From Moringa oleifera (lineage: Eukaryota > Streptophyta > Magnoliopsida > Brassicales > Moringaceae): a stretch of 64,000 nucleotides of DNA. Below are positions 36,759 to 48,307 of this stretch, piece by piece; position 1 is the first letter of the stretch; each line of letters starts with the position of its first letter. The stretch lies in contig JAJFZO010000049.1 in the NCBI GenBank assembly GCA_021397835.1, forward strand, positions 9,367,001 through 9,431,000, read 5' to 3'. The position numbers and the translations under genes were made by a program. The notes beneath the pieces were generated by a model, which saw only the letters and a program-made list of their open reading frames with translations, was not told where the DNA came from and ran no database searches.

Positions 36759-36841
36759 CTCATCAACAAATATGATAAGAGGGGCTAGCTTGCTGGCAAA
36801 AGAGAAAAGAGCCTTTTAAGCGTTTTGGCATCTCCAAACCA
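36759..36841 (-). pseudogene. AAA-ATPase Walker B exon, copy 2
   Basis: Acceptor TTACAG and donor GTGAGT are both intact. The text after WFGDA is out of frame and hits the shared TAG before the aspartate-glutamate of Walker B (IIFVDE is readable in another frame). Confidence 0.8.
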
Positions 36842-37212
36842 CTGTAACATGATAAAAAAGTAACACAGAGGAAGGACAAGGAAATGATGAACCAACCAAA
36901 AAGATGAGCAGAAAGTGAAAAATGATATCAAGAATAAGAAACAAAAGTTTAGAAAATGTATGGTTTGAAATAGCCAACAAATATTCTAATGGAATTTTGC
37001 GAAAAACATCGATGTAGAGAAGTAAAGGCAAATTTTACATAATCATGGTTGTAGTAGTCAAGATAGATTTTACCGAAAAAATGTCCGTAAAGGATCTAAC
37101 ACAGAGATGTTACAGAAATCATCTCCATAGGCAAGTTGATAGATATTTTTCTCCCAACAAAAAGCATGTTGCTCAAAAGAATGCAACAGTTGAAGAGTTT
37201 TTTCAGGCATAA

Positions 37213-37418
37213 CTAACTAGCAAGCTTAAAAGCCGATAAAGAGGCCATAAGTGAAACTCATCTTGAAATTTTAAAAGAGACCAATAGAAAAGGTTACCTT
37301 GGGTCAATAGTACCAAAAATTTGTAATATACACTGTTAGGAGAACACATAATACAACAGCCATAATAACTCCAAATGACAGAGATTTTTTCTGCACATAA
37401 AAGCCATCCAACATGGAG
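37213..37418 (-). pseudogene. Ycf20-like C-terminal exon, copy 4 (deleted in several places)
   Basis: Small deletions at the ATCGAT and GTTCTCC..GACATT-equivalent positions break the frame more than once. Confidence 0.7.
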
Positions 37419-37910
37419 ATGTAACTTGAATTTCATAGAATAAATATAAAAATAAGAAAAACAGTGTACAGAATAAAAAAATCAAAATTCAGTATCAAGG
37501 AAAAGAATCAACCTTTAGGTGCCTTCTCTGGCTACTTCATTCATGGTTATGCAATACTGCAATATTTTCATTCTGATCACAGAGTAGCTGAACCCTAGAT
37601 ACGGACTCTAGAAAATAGAATGCATATTTAAACTGCTACTCCATCTAATTTCCATTGCGATGGCAATTGCTGCCCATCTAAACTGTTGGTGCTACTGTCT
37701 ACTGTATCTAAACTACTACTACTGTCTACTGCATCAAAAACTACAACTACTATACTCCCACTGCAATACTGCTACTGTTGCATGACAATCCTGCTACTTT
37801 TATGCTGCAATATTGCTACTGCTGCTATTACACTTCTATATTGCTATACTGATATATAAAATGAAGCTAAAACACTTACCCCAGGTCATGTTTTTATAGC
37901 TGTGACTCAC

Positions 37911-37993
37911 CTCATCAACAAATATAATGAGAGCGGCTAGCTTGCTCGCAAAGAAAAAAACAGAATTTTAAACTTTTCAGCATCTTCAAACTA
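37911..37993 (-). pseudogene. AAA-ATPase Walker B exon, copy 3
   Basis: The first codon TGG is mutated to TAG, and the shared internal stop is also present. The donor is intact. Confidence 0.72.
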
Positions 37994-38366
37994 CTATAAT
38001 ATGACAAGAAAGTAACATAGAAGAAGAACAAGTAAACGATGAGGCAATCAAGAAGATTAGGAAAAATTCAAAGATGAATATCCAGAATAAGAAACAAAAG
38101 TTCAGAAAATGTATGGCTTGAAATAGCCAACAAATATATATGGTGGAATTTTATGAAAAACATCTATATATTGAAGTCTAGACAGATTTTACATAATCAT
38201 GGCTGTGGAGTAATTAATATAGATTTTACCTAAAAAATCTCCATAAAGCATCCAACACAGATACTTTACAAAAATCATCTTAGACAAGTTAATAGAGATA
38301 TTCCTCTCAACAAAAAGCATGCTGCTTAAAAGAATGTAACAGTTGAAGAGTTTTTTTCAATCGTAA

Positions 38367-38593
38367 CTAACTAGTAAGCCTAAAAGAATCGATAAAGAGG
38401 CCGTAAGTGAAACCTATCTTGATGTTTTTTAGGCGAGCAATAGAAAAAGTTACTTCGGGTCAATTGTAATAGATCTTTGTAACATACTGTGTGAGAAGAA
38501 CACATAATATAGCAGTGATAATATCAATGACTCCTGGAATTCCAAACGACAAAGAAATTGTTTTTGCCGCATAAAAGCCACCCAACAAGGACA
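38367..38593 (-). pseudogene. Ycf20-like C-terminal exon, copy 5 (internal stop)
   Basis: Opens LLGGFYAAKTISLSFGIPGV but the conserved arginine codon of the YYSRP motif is TGA (38460-38462). Confidence 0.78.
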
Positions 38594-39101
38594 TGTAACT
38601 TGAATTTTCATGGAAACAAATATTAAAATATGAAAAATATTGTATCAAATAATTATATCTAAATTCAATATCAAGAAAAAGAATCAACCTTCGAGTGCCT
38701 TCCCTGGACACTTCACTCACAGTTATGCAACGCTATAATATTTTCATTCTGATCGCGAAGTATCTGAACCTCTAGATGATGCCACTAATTAGAAAAAATG
38801 ATGTATATCTAAACTGCTACTCCATCTAAACTGTTACTGCGATGGCTACTGTTGTCCATCTAAACTACTGCTGTTATTGCCAATTGCATGTAAACTGCTA
38901 CTACTACTGCCAACTGCATCAAAAACTGCAACTGCTACACTCCCACTGTAATACTACTACTACTGCACTTTAATTTTGCTATTGCTATACTGTAATACTG
39001 CTATTGTTGCTGTTACACTATTATACTGCCATATGGAGATACTGATACATAAAATATAGCTAAAACACTTATCGCAGGTCATGTTCACAAGAAAGACTCA
39101 C

Positions 39102-39182
39102 CTCACCAACAAATATAATGATAGAGGTAGCTTGTTGGCAAAAGAGAAAAGAGCCTTTAAGCTTTTCAGCATCTATAAACCA
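39102..39182 (-). pseudogene. AAA-ATPase Walker B exon, copy 4
   Basis: The acceptor AG is mutated to AA, the donor retained. Contains the shared frame disruption. Confidence 0.7.
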
Positions 39183-39555
39183 TTGTAACATGATAAAAAA
39201 GTAACATAAAAGAAGAATAATGAAATGATGAGACAATCAAAAAGATCAATAGAAAGTCAAAGATGAACATCAAGAATAAGAAAAAAAAGTTTAGAAAATG
39301 TATGGCTCGAAATACCCAACAAAAATATCTTGCAAAATTTTATGAAAAACATCTATGTAGAGAAGTAAAGACAGATTTTACATAATCATGGCTATACAAG
39401 ATTCAAAATAGATTTTATAGAAAAAATCTCCATAAAGGATCCAACACATAGATGTCATAGAAATCAACCCCATGGACAAGTACCAAGATATTCCTCCCGA
39501 CAAAAAGCATGTTGCTCAAAAGAATGTAACTGTTGAAGAGTTTTTCTAGGCCTAA

Positions 39556-39783
39556 CTAACTAGCAAATTTAAAAGCATCGATAAAGAGTCCACTAGTGAA
39601 ACCCATTTTGAAGTTTTTTAGGAAAGCAATACGAAAAGTTACCTCGGGTCTACTATAATAGAACTTTGTAACATATTCTGTTAGGAGAACACATGATATA
39701 GCAGTGATAATATCACTTATTCCTAGAGCTCCAAATGACAAAAAGATTTTTGCTGCCACATAAAAGCGACCCAACAAAGAGAT
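39556..39783 (-). pseudogene. Ycf20-like C-terminal exon, copy 6
   Basis: Fully open, reading GRFYVAAKIFLSFGALGISD and ending GLFIDAFKFAS-stop. Closest to copy 2 at 33035. Confidence 0.8.
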
Positions 39784-40272
39784 GTAACTTGAATTCCATA
39801 GAAATGAATATTAAAATAGGAAAAATATTGTACAAAGTAACTAAATCTAAATTCAGGATCAAGAAAAAGAATCAACCTTACAGTGCCTTCTATGGATATT
39901 CCACTCATGGTTATACAATGCTGCAATATTTTCATTCTGATCACGGAGTAGCTTAACCTCTAGATGCTGACTCTAATTAGAAAATAAGATGCATGTGTAA
40001 ACTACTACTCCATCTAAACTGCTACGATGCTGGCTACTGTTACCCCATCTAAATGCTGCTATTATTTGCCTACTGCATCTAAACTGCAACTGTTACTGCC
40101 TCATGTATCTAAACTGCAACTACTATACTCCCATCGCAATGCTGCTGCTACTGCATTACTATCCTGCTGCTACTTCTACAGTTACACTACTATACTACCA
40201 TAGTACTGTACTCATATATAAAATGTGGCTAAAACACTTACTGTAGGTCAAGTTTTCATAGCAATGACTCAC

Positions 40273-40355
40273 CTCAACAACAAATATAATAACAAGGGCT
40301 AGCTTGCTGGCAAAGGAGAAAAGAGCCCTTTAAGCTTTTCAGCATCTCCAAACCA
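40273..40355 (-). pseudogene. AAA-ATPase Walker B exon, copy 5
   Basis: Acceptor and donor intact. WFGDAEKLKGLFSPLPAS followed by TAG shows the shared one-base frame disruption. Confidence 0.8.
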
Positions 40356-41419
40356 CTGTAACATGATAAAAAAGTAACATAGAAGAAGAACAAGGAAACT
40401 ATGAGGCAATCAAGTAGATCAGCAGAAAATCAAACATGAATATCAAGAATAAGAAACAAAAATTCAGAAAATATATGAGTCTAAATAGCCAACAAACATA
40501 TCTGGTGGAAGTTTACAAAAAATATCTATGTAGGGAAGTAAAGATAGATTTTAGATTTTACAGAATCATGGCTGTAGAGTAGTCAAGGTAGATTTTACAG
40601 AAAAAATCTCCATAAAGGATCCAACACAGAGATTTTACAGAAATCATTTCCATAAACAAGTTGACAGAGATATTCCTCCCAGCAAAGAGCATGCTATTCA
40701 AAACAATGTAACAGTTGAAGAGTTTTTTTAGGCTTAATTGATTAGCAAAATTAACCACCCATTTTGCCAAAATAAAATGTCAATGCCAATAAGATTATGC
40801 ATACAAGCAGAATAAGCATCTAATGATATTCCTCAACTTTTAATTTAGGATGCAATAAAATGTTTAAACAACCTATGAAAATGTTGTCAAAATGGTGTGG
40901 CCAAATCTTGTTTATCTAACATCATAAATCAAATTCAGTACTAATCCAAAGAAGAGTTATTAGTTTAGTCATTAGCACCATTGAGGGTATCTAAAAGCTA
41001 CAAACAAGTTCTTTTTAGTATGATAGAGTAGATGAAGGGTAATTAAACTTATGCATAACTTTATTCAGTCTTTTGAATTAAAGTTACGTACTTCATAATT
41101 AAACTGTCTTAAACCTCTCAGGCTTTTCTTCTGTTGCACAACGTGACGAGAACTGATGGCCTTCAGTTCTAAAATGAAGTTGTTATTTATCAAAAAAAAA
41201 AAATTGATGATATGGCTATCCCATATGGACATAGCCACCACTATACTAAAAAAAGAAATGATAGAGCTTGAGATAATAACAAAGAGAATCCAGAAGCAGA
41301 AATGGTGAAAATGGAACCAAACTACATCAAGGAACACCATCGATGTAGGAAACATAAGTTTAGTGATCTGTGAATTCTAAATTTAATTAACTAAATGATG
41401 CATTTGTATCTCGGCACAC

Positions 41420-41540
41420 CTTTGATGTGAGAGTAGAACCAGTTATACTGATAATATTTGCCCTAGCTTCTGCTGCAAGTGCCTTGGGAGTGTTACTAGT
41501 ACAAGAAGGACCAAACAGTAATATCCTTTTCCAAACAGAG
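41420..41540 (-). pseudogene. AAA-ATPase P-loop exon, copy 4
   Basis: Reads RILLFGPSCTSNTPKALAAE and ends SITGSTLTSK at a GT donor. The downstream part is the best preserved of the four copies, but the P-loop lysine is lost (SNT for GKT). Confidence 0.8.
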
Positions 41541-41960
41541 AAAAGTCTGGCTAAACAGCAAAGACACCTAAAGATTTACAGCTTCTTTGATCAAGATTTT
41601 GTCAAACAAAGAAAATTATAAGATGAGTTATGTTGCTTTATCCAAAGAAAAAGGAAGGAAGATCATAAAAGCAACCAATGTTCAACCAGTTAATTAAAGC
41701 AATACATTTTAACCTGACATGCAAGGAAACCAAATGGTTGTAGTAAAATGAAAAATTTGAATAAAATGAATTTTTCTGCAACTACGACATATTCTTTTTT
41801 TTTTCCTGTCTAAAAGAGATAGTTGCACAAAGTGTCAACCAACAACATTCATTCATCTTTACGTGAAAACTGCTAATATTTATAGCTGAAACACTTGTGG
41901 TGAGTGCAATAGAGCCCAGTACATAGGGAAAAGAAAAAGTAGGTACTCTGAAGATGTTAC

Positions 41961-42050
41961 CTCTCTTAAATTATAGTTTTATTTGATCTAATGACTCAAC
42001 GGCCTCAGATTTAGATGAATCACAGGAACTCTTCGACACTTGGAAACACT
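41961..42050 (-). pseudogene. 90-nt exon, copy 4
   Basis: Acceptor GGCAG and donor GAG|GTAACAT are intact. Reads CSSCDSSKSEAVESL-type text. Confidence 0.5.
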
Positions 42051-42537
42051 CTGCCACAAGTACAATGCAAATATTAAAAAATAAATCATCTTTCATAATT
42101 CATAGAGTAAGCAAGGACCCATGCACAATCAATTACAACTTCCAAATAAGAAAAACAAGTCGATAAAAGAAAGTTAACAGATCACCAGTTGGAGCTAACC
42201 TATTAAAGTTTAACGTTAAGCATTAAGTTAAAGATGAATCAAGAATGCGAAACAAAAGTTCAAAAAATGTATGGCTCAAAATAGACAACGAATATATATG
42301 CCAAAAATTTTCAAAAACCGTCTATGCAAAGAAGTCAAGATAGATTTTACGAAATCATGGCTATAGAGTAGTCAAGATAGAATTTGCAAAAAAAAAAAAA
42401 AAAAATTCCATGAGGGATTCAACACAGAGATTTTATAGAAATCATCTTCATAGACAAGTTGACAGAGATATTCCTCCCAACAAAGAGCATGGTGCTCAAA
42501 AGAATGTAACTATTGAAGAGTTTTCTCATGCATAACT

Positions 42538-42763
42538 TACTGGCAAGCTTAAAAGCATCGATAAAAAGGCCATAAGTGAAACTCATCTTAATGTTTTTTA
42601 AGAGAGCAATAGCGAAGTTACATTAGGTTGACTGTAATAGAACTTTGTAACATACTCTGTTAGGAGAACACATAATCCAACAGCAATGATGTCACTACCT
42701 CCTAGAGCTTCAAATGTGAAAGAGATTTTTTTTGCCACATAAAAGCCACCTAAAAATGAGATG
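42538..42763 (-). pseudogene. Ycf20-like C-terminal exon, copy 7 (frameshift, stop lost)
   Basis: One base is missing in the GTAACTTTTCC block near 42612, and the terminal TAG has become AAG, so the frame would run into the 3' flank. Confidence 0.75.
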
Positions 42764-43214
42764 TAACTTGAATTTCATAGAAAGGAATATTAGAATAAGA
42801 AAAATATTGTATAGAATTACCAAATCTAAATTCAGTATCAAGAAAAAGAATTAACCTTTAGCTGTGGATACTCCACTCACGGTTATGTAATGCTGCAATA
42901 TTTCCATTCTGATCACAAAGTGGCTATGGTGAATCTAAATAGAAAATAGGATGCATGTTTAAACTGCTACTCCATCAAAACTGCTACCGCGATGGCTACT
43001 CCTACTACATCTAAACTATTACTGCCACTGCTTACTATTTCTAAACTACCACTGGTACTGCTTATTGCATCTAAACAGCAACTGCTATACTCCAACTCCT
43101 ATGCTGCTACAGTGCTACTGCTATTACACTACTATGCTATCATCCTGCTATATTGCTGCATAAAATGCAGCTAAAACACTTATCGCAGGTCATGTTTTCA
43201 TAAGAGTGACTCAT

Positions 43215-43300
43215 CCTATCAACAAATATAATGACAGGGGCTAGCTTGCTGGCAAAGGAAAAGAGAGCCTTTTAAGCTTTCCAGCATCTCCCAACAACAA
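43215..43300 (-). pseudogene. AAA-ATPase Walker B exon, copy 6
   Basis: The donor GT is changed to AT and the acceptor region is altered. The exon body is still recognisable. Confidence 0.65.
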
Positions 43301-43609
43301 TAACATGTGGAAAATGTAACATAGAAGAAGAATAAGGAAATAATGAGGCAATCAAGAAGATTAGCAAAAAGCAAAAAATGAATATCAAGAATAAGAAACA
43401 GAAGTTCAGAAAATGGATGGCTCAAAATAGCCAACAAATATATCTGGTGGAATTTTACGAAAAAATATGCAGAGTAAATTAAGATAGATTTTACAAAATA
43501 GGGTTGTAGAGTAGTCTAGATTTTATAGAAAAAATCTCCATAAGGCAACACCAAAATTTCACAGAAATCATCGATATACAAGTTAACAGAAATAAGTAAA
43601 GTAACTTAG

Positions 43610-43777
43610 TTGATTGATAAAGAGGCCATAAGTGAAACCTATCTTGATGTTTTTAGGAGAGCAATAGGAAAAGTTACCTTGTGCTAAAAATGATAGACAC
43701 TTTGTAACATACTCTATTAAGAGAACATAAAATACAGCAGCGATAATGACAAGCTACCATGCTGCCCAATAAGGGGA
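43610..43777 (-). pseudogene. Ycf20-like C-terminal exon, copy 8 (truncated)
   Basis: The 3' end (DAFKLAS) is deleted and there is an internal deletion around the GVSDII block. Only fragments align. Confidence 0.7.
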
Positions 43778-44199
43778 TATAAGTTGAATTCCATAGAAAT
43801 GAATTAAAAAATGAGAAAAACATTGTACAGAATAATAACCAAATCTAAATTCAGTACTAAGAGAAAGAATCAACCTTCGGGTACCTTCTCTCGATACTCT
43901 AGTCACGGTTATGCAATGCTGCAATATATCCATTATGATCACAGAGCAGTTGAACCTCTAGATGCTGACTCTAATAAGATAATAAGATGCATATCTAAAC
44001 TGCTATGCGATGGCTGCTGTTGCCCCATCTAAAGTGTTACTGCCTACTGCATCTAAAATGTTACTGCCTACTGCATCTAAACGGAAACTGCTACACTCGT
44101 AATGCTACTGCTACTGCTGTATATCCTACTATTACTATGTTACGGCTATACTATACACTATATGCCATAGTATGTCATGCAGCTAGTTTACGTATGATA

Positions 44200-44250
44200 G
44201 TGACTCAATAAACAAATCTAGCCACTAAAAAGTGAGAAAATGCAACATGA
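44200..44250 (-). pseudogene. AAA-ATPase Walker B exon, remnant
   Basis: Only the donor-proximal and acceptor-proximal ends of the exon survive (TGACTCA..AACAAAT and ATGCAACATG). The centre is deleted. Confidence 0.45.
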
Positions 44251-44506
44251 AGAAAATATGAGGCAATGATTTCACAAAACAAAAGTTCAAATGCTATAGC
44301 CAGTGGAGAAAAACATCAAGATAGATTTTACAAAACCATGCTATAGAGTAGTCAAGATAGATTTTACAGAAAAAATCACCATGAAGGATCAAACACCGAG
44401 ATTTTATAGAAATCATCTCCAAAGACAAGTTGACAGAGATATTCCTCCCAACGAAGAGCATGCTCCTCAAAAGAATGTAGCAGTTAAAGAGTTTTTTAGG
44501 CATAAC

Positions 44507-44733
44507 TAACTAGCAAGCTTAAAAGCATCGATAAAGAGGTCATAAGTGAAAACCATCTTTAATTTTTTTGAAGAGCAATAGGAAAAGTTACCTTAGGCTG
44601 ACTGTCATAGAACTTTATAACATCCTCTGTTACGAGAACACTTAATACAACAGCGATAATATCACTGACTCCTAGAGCTCCAAATGACAAATAGATTTTT
44701 TCTACTACATAAAAGCCACCCAACAAGGAGACG
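44507..44733 (-). pseudogene. Ycf20-like C-terminal exon, copy 9 (frameshifted)
   Basis: The LLKNFKMGF-equivalent block carries a deletion that produces TAA. The terminal stop is conserved. Confidence 0.72.
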
Positions 44734-45075
44734 TAATTTCAATTCCATAGAAATGAATATTGAAATAAGAAAAACATTGTACAAAATAACCAAATCTAAA
44801 TTCAGTATCAAGAAAAAGAATCAACTTTCAAGTGCCTTCTCTAGATACTCCACTCACAGTTATGCAATGTAGCAATATTTCCATTCTGATCACAGAGTAG
44901 TTTAACTATCTAAACTGCAACTACCACTGCCTCCTGCATCTAAACTGCAACTGCTATGCTGCTACTGCTGTACTCTTATTGTGCTTCAGCTATGCTTTTA
45001 TACTGCTAATACTGCTGTTACACTGCTATACTACTATACTGCTATACTGCATGTCATGTTTTGATAGGAGTGACT

Positions 45076-45161
45076 CATCCCATCAACAAATATAATGACA
45101 GGGGCTAGCTTGCTCACAAAGAAAAAAAGAGCCTTTTGAACTTTTCAGCATCTCCAAACCA
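45076..45161 (-). pseudogene. AAA-ATPase Walker B exon, copy 7
   Basis: Donor GT altered (GATGAGT context), acceptor ACAG retained, same exon body. Confidence 0.68.
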
Positions 45162-45533
45162 CTGTAACATGTGAAGAAAGTAACATAAAAGAATGAGGAA
45201 ATGATGAGGCAATCAAGAAGATCAGTAGAAAGTCAAAAATGAATATCAAGAATAAGAAACAAAAGTTCAGAAAATGTATGGCTCGAAATAGCCAACAAAT
45301 ATATCTTGTGGAATTTTACGAAAAAAGTCAATGCAGAGAAGTCAAGATAAATTTTACAGAATCAGGGTTGTAGAGTAGTCAAGATAGGTTTTACAGAAAA
45401 AATCTCCATAAAGGATCCAACATAGAGATTTTATAGAAATCATCTCCATCGACAAGTTGACAGAGATATTCCTCCCAATAAAGAGCATGGTGCTCAAAAG
45501 AACGTAACTGTTGAAGAGTTTTTTCAGGCATGA

Positions 45534-45760
45534 CTAACTAGCAACCTTAAAAGCATCGATAGAGGTAATAAATGAAACCCATCTTGAAGTTTTTTAGGAG
45601 AGCAATAGGAAAAGTTACCTTGGGTCGACTATAATAGAACTTTGTAACATACTCTATTAAGAGAACATATAATACAGTAGCGATGATATCACTGACTCCT
45701 GGAGCTCCAAATGACAAAGAGAATTTTTCTGCCATATAAAAGCCAGCCAACAAGGAGATA
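45534..45760 (-). pseudogene. Ycf20-like C-terminal exon, copy 10
   Basis: Open from LAGFYMAEKFSLSFGAPGVS to KNFKMGFIY, then frameshifted by a small deletion at the ATCGAT..GAGG block. It shares this lesion with copy 11. Confidence 0.78.
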
Positions 45761-46193
45761 TAACTTGAGTTCCATAGAAATGAATATTAAAATAAGAAAA
45801 AAATTGTACAGAATGACCAAATCTAAATTCAATATCAATAAAAAGAATCAACCTTCGGATGCCTTTTCTCGATACTCCACTCACGGTTATGCAAGGCTGC
45901 AATATTTCTATTATGATCACAGAATAGTTGAACCAATAGTTGCAGAATGTAATTAAAAAATAGGATGCATATCTAAACTGCTACTCCATCTAAACTGCTA
46001 TTGTGATAGCTATTGCTGCCCCATCCTTGCTGCTACTGCTATGCTGCTACTGCTGTACTACTATCCTGCTACTGCTATGCTGCAGTACTGCTACAACTGC
46101 TGTTACACTACTATACTGCCATACTGCTATACGGATATATAAAATGCAGTTAAGACACTTACTGTAGGTCATGTTCTCATAAGAGTGACTCAC

Positions 46194-46276
46194 CTCATCA
46201 ACAAATATAATGACATGGGCTAGCTTGCTCGCAAAAGAGAAAAGAGCCTTTTGAGTTTTCCACCATCTCTAAACCA
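46194..46276 (-). pseudogene. AAA-ATPase Walker B exon, copy 8
   Basis: Acceptor and donor intact, with the shared internal frame disruption. Confidence 0.75.
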
Positions 46277-46652
46277 CTGTAACATGTGGGGAAAAAAAAA
46301 ACAAAGAAGAAGAACAAGGAAATATTGAGGCAATCAAAAAGATAAGCAAAAGTCAAAAATGAATATCAAGAATAAGAAACAAAAGTTCAAAAACTGTATG
46401 GCTTGAAGTAGCCAACAAATATATCTGGTGGAATTTTCCAAAAAACATCAATATAAAGAAGTTAAGATAGATTTTACAGAATCATGACTATAAAGTAGTC
46501 AAGATAGATTTGCAGAAACAATTTTCATAAGGTATCCAACACAGAGATTTTATAGAAATCATCCCCATCGACAAGTTGACAGAGATATTCCTCCCAATAA
46601 AGAGCATGGTGCTCAAAAGAACGTAACTGTTGAAGAGTTTTTCCAGGCATGA

Positions 46653-46878
46653 CTAACTAGCAACCTTAAAAGCATCGATAGAGATAATAAGTGAAACCCA
46701 TCTTGAAGTTTTTTCGGACAGCAATAGGAAAAGTTACCCTGGGTTGACTATAACAAAACTTTGTAACATACTCTGTTAGGAGAACATGTAATACAGCAGC
46801 GATGATATCACTGACTCCTAGATCTCCAAAGGACAAATAGATTTTTTCTGCTGTATAAAAGCCACCCAACAAGGAGAT
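46653..46878 (-). pseudogene. Ycf20-like C-terminal exon, copy 11
   Basis: Reads LLGGFYTAEKIYLSFGDLGV and carries the same 3'-end frameshift as copy 10, so the two units derive from one local duplication. Confidence 0.78.
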
Positions 46879-47306
46879 ATAACTTGAATTCCATAGAAAT
46901 AAATATCAAAATAAGAAAAACATTATACAGAATAACCAAATCCAAATTCAGTATTAAGAAAAAGAATCAACCGTCAGGTGCCTTCTCTGGATACTCCACT
47001 CACAGTTATGCAATGCTACAATATTTCCATTATGATGACAGAGTAGCTTAACCATCTAAACCGCTACTGCTACTTCTACTGTCTACTGCATCTAAACTGC
47101 CACTGCCACTGCCTCCTGCATCTAAACTGCAACTGCTATACTCCTACTGTTATACTACTACTGTTGTACTACTATACTGCTACAGCTACACTGCTATAGT
47201 ACTGCTGCAGTTACATTGCGATACTACCATACTGCTATGCTATACTGATATATAAAATGCAGCTAAAACACTTACCGTAGGTCATGTTTTCACAGGAAAG
47301 ACTCAC

Positions 47307-47389
47307 CTAATCAACCATTATAATGACAAATGCTAGCTTATTGGCAAAGTAGAAAAGAGCCTTTTAAGCTTTCCAGCATCTCCAAGCCA
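47307..47389 (-). pseudogene. AAA-ATPase Walker B exon, copy 9
   Basis: Acceptor ACAG and donor GTGAGT retained, with the shared internal frame disruption. Confidence 0.72.
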
Positions 47390-47763
47390 CTGTAACATAT
47401 GAAGAAAGTAACATAGAAGAAGAACAAGGAAATGATGAGGCAATCAAGAAGATTGGCAGAAAGTCAAAGCTAAATATCTAGAATAAGAAGCAAAAATTCA
47501 AAAACTGTATGGCTCGAAATTGCCAACAAATATATCTGGTGGAATCTTACAAAATACATTTATGTAGAGAAGTCAAAATAGATTTTACAGAATCATGGCG
47601 GTAGAGTAGTCAAGATAAATTTTAGGGAAAAAATCTCCGTAAAGGTTCCAACAAAAGATTTTATAGTAATCATCTCCATAAACAAGTTAACAAAGATATT
47701 CCTCCCAGCAAAGAGCATGCTGCTCAAAAGAATGTAACAGTTGAAGAGTTTTCTTAAGCATAA

Positions 47764-47992
47764 CTAACTAGCAACCTTAAAAGCATCAATAAAGAGGCTA
47801 TAAGTGAAACCCATCTTCAAGTTTTCTAGGAGTGCAATAGGAAAAGTTACCTTCAGTCGATAGTAATAGAACTTTGTAACATACTCTGTTATGAGAACAC
47901 ATAGTACAGCAGCGATAATATCGCTAACTCCTGGAGCTCTGAATGAGAAAGAGGTTTTTTCTGCCACGTAAAAGCCACCCAACAAGGAGATG
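47764..47992 (-). pseudogene. Ycf20-like C-terminal exon, copy 12 (open)
   Basis: The best preserved end of the array. LLGGFYVAEKTSFSFRAPGV, then VSDIIAAVLCVLITEYVTKF, then KMGFTYSLFIDAFKVAS-stop, all in one frame. Ycf20 (DUF565) proteins are small plastid membrane proteins linked in plants to non-photochemical quenching. The GFY...NF(W)K.G...GLF.DAFKL.S pattern is the family signature. Without the upstream exons and transit peptide this copy is not expected to be functional alone. Confidence 0.78.
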
Positions 47993-48307
47993 TAACTTGA
48001 ATTACATAGAAATGAATATCTAAATAACAAAAACATTGTCAAGAATAACAAATCTAAATTCAGTATCAAGAAAAAGAATCAACCTTGGGGTTCCTTCTGT
48101 GGATACTCCACTTACAGTTATGCAATGCTGCAACATTTCACTTCTGATCACAGAGTAGCTGAACCTCTAGACACTAACTCTAATCAGAAAATTGGATGCA
48201 TATCTAAACTACTACTCCATCTGAACTGCTACTGTGATGACTACTGCTGCCCCATCTAAACTGCTACTGCCACTGCCTACAGCATCAAAACTGCTACTGC
48301 TACTAAC

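Noticed and set aside
40558..40770. Recurring minus-strand frame (SVKSLCWILYGDFFCKIYLD type) downstream of Ycf20 stops
   Set aside because: It is the repeated 3' flank of the Ycf20 exon, opened by chance. It contains an internal AGATAGATTTTACAGAA-type repeat and no known domain.
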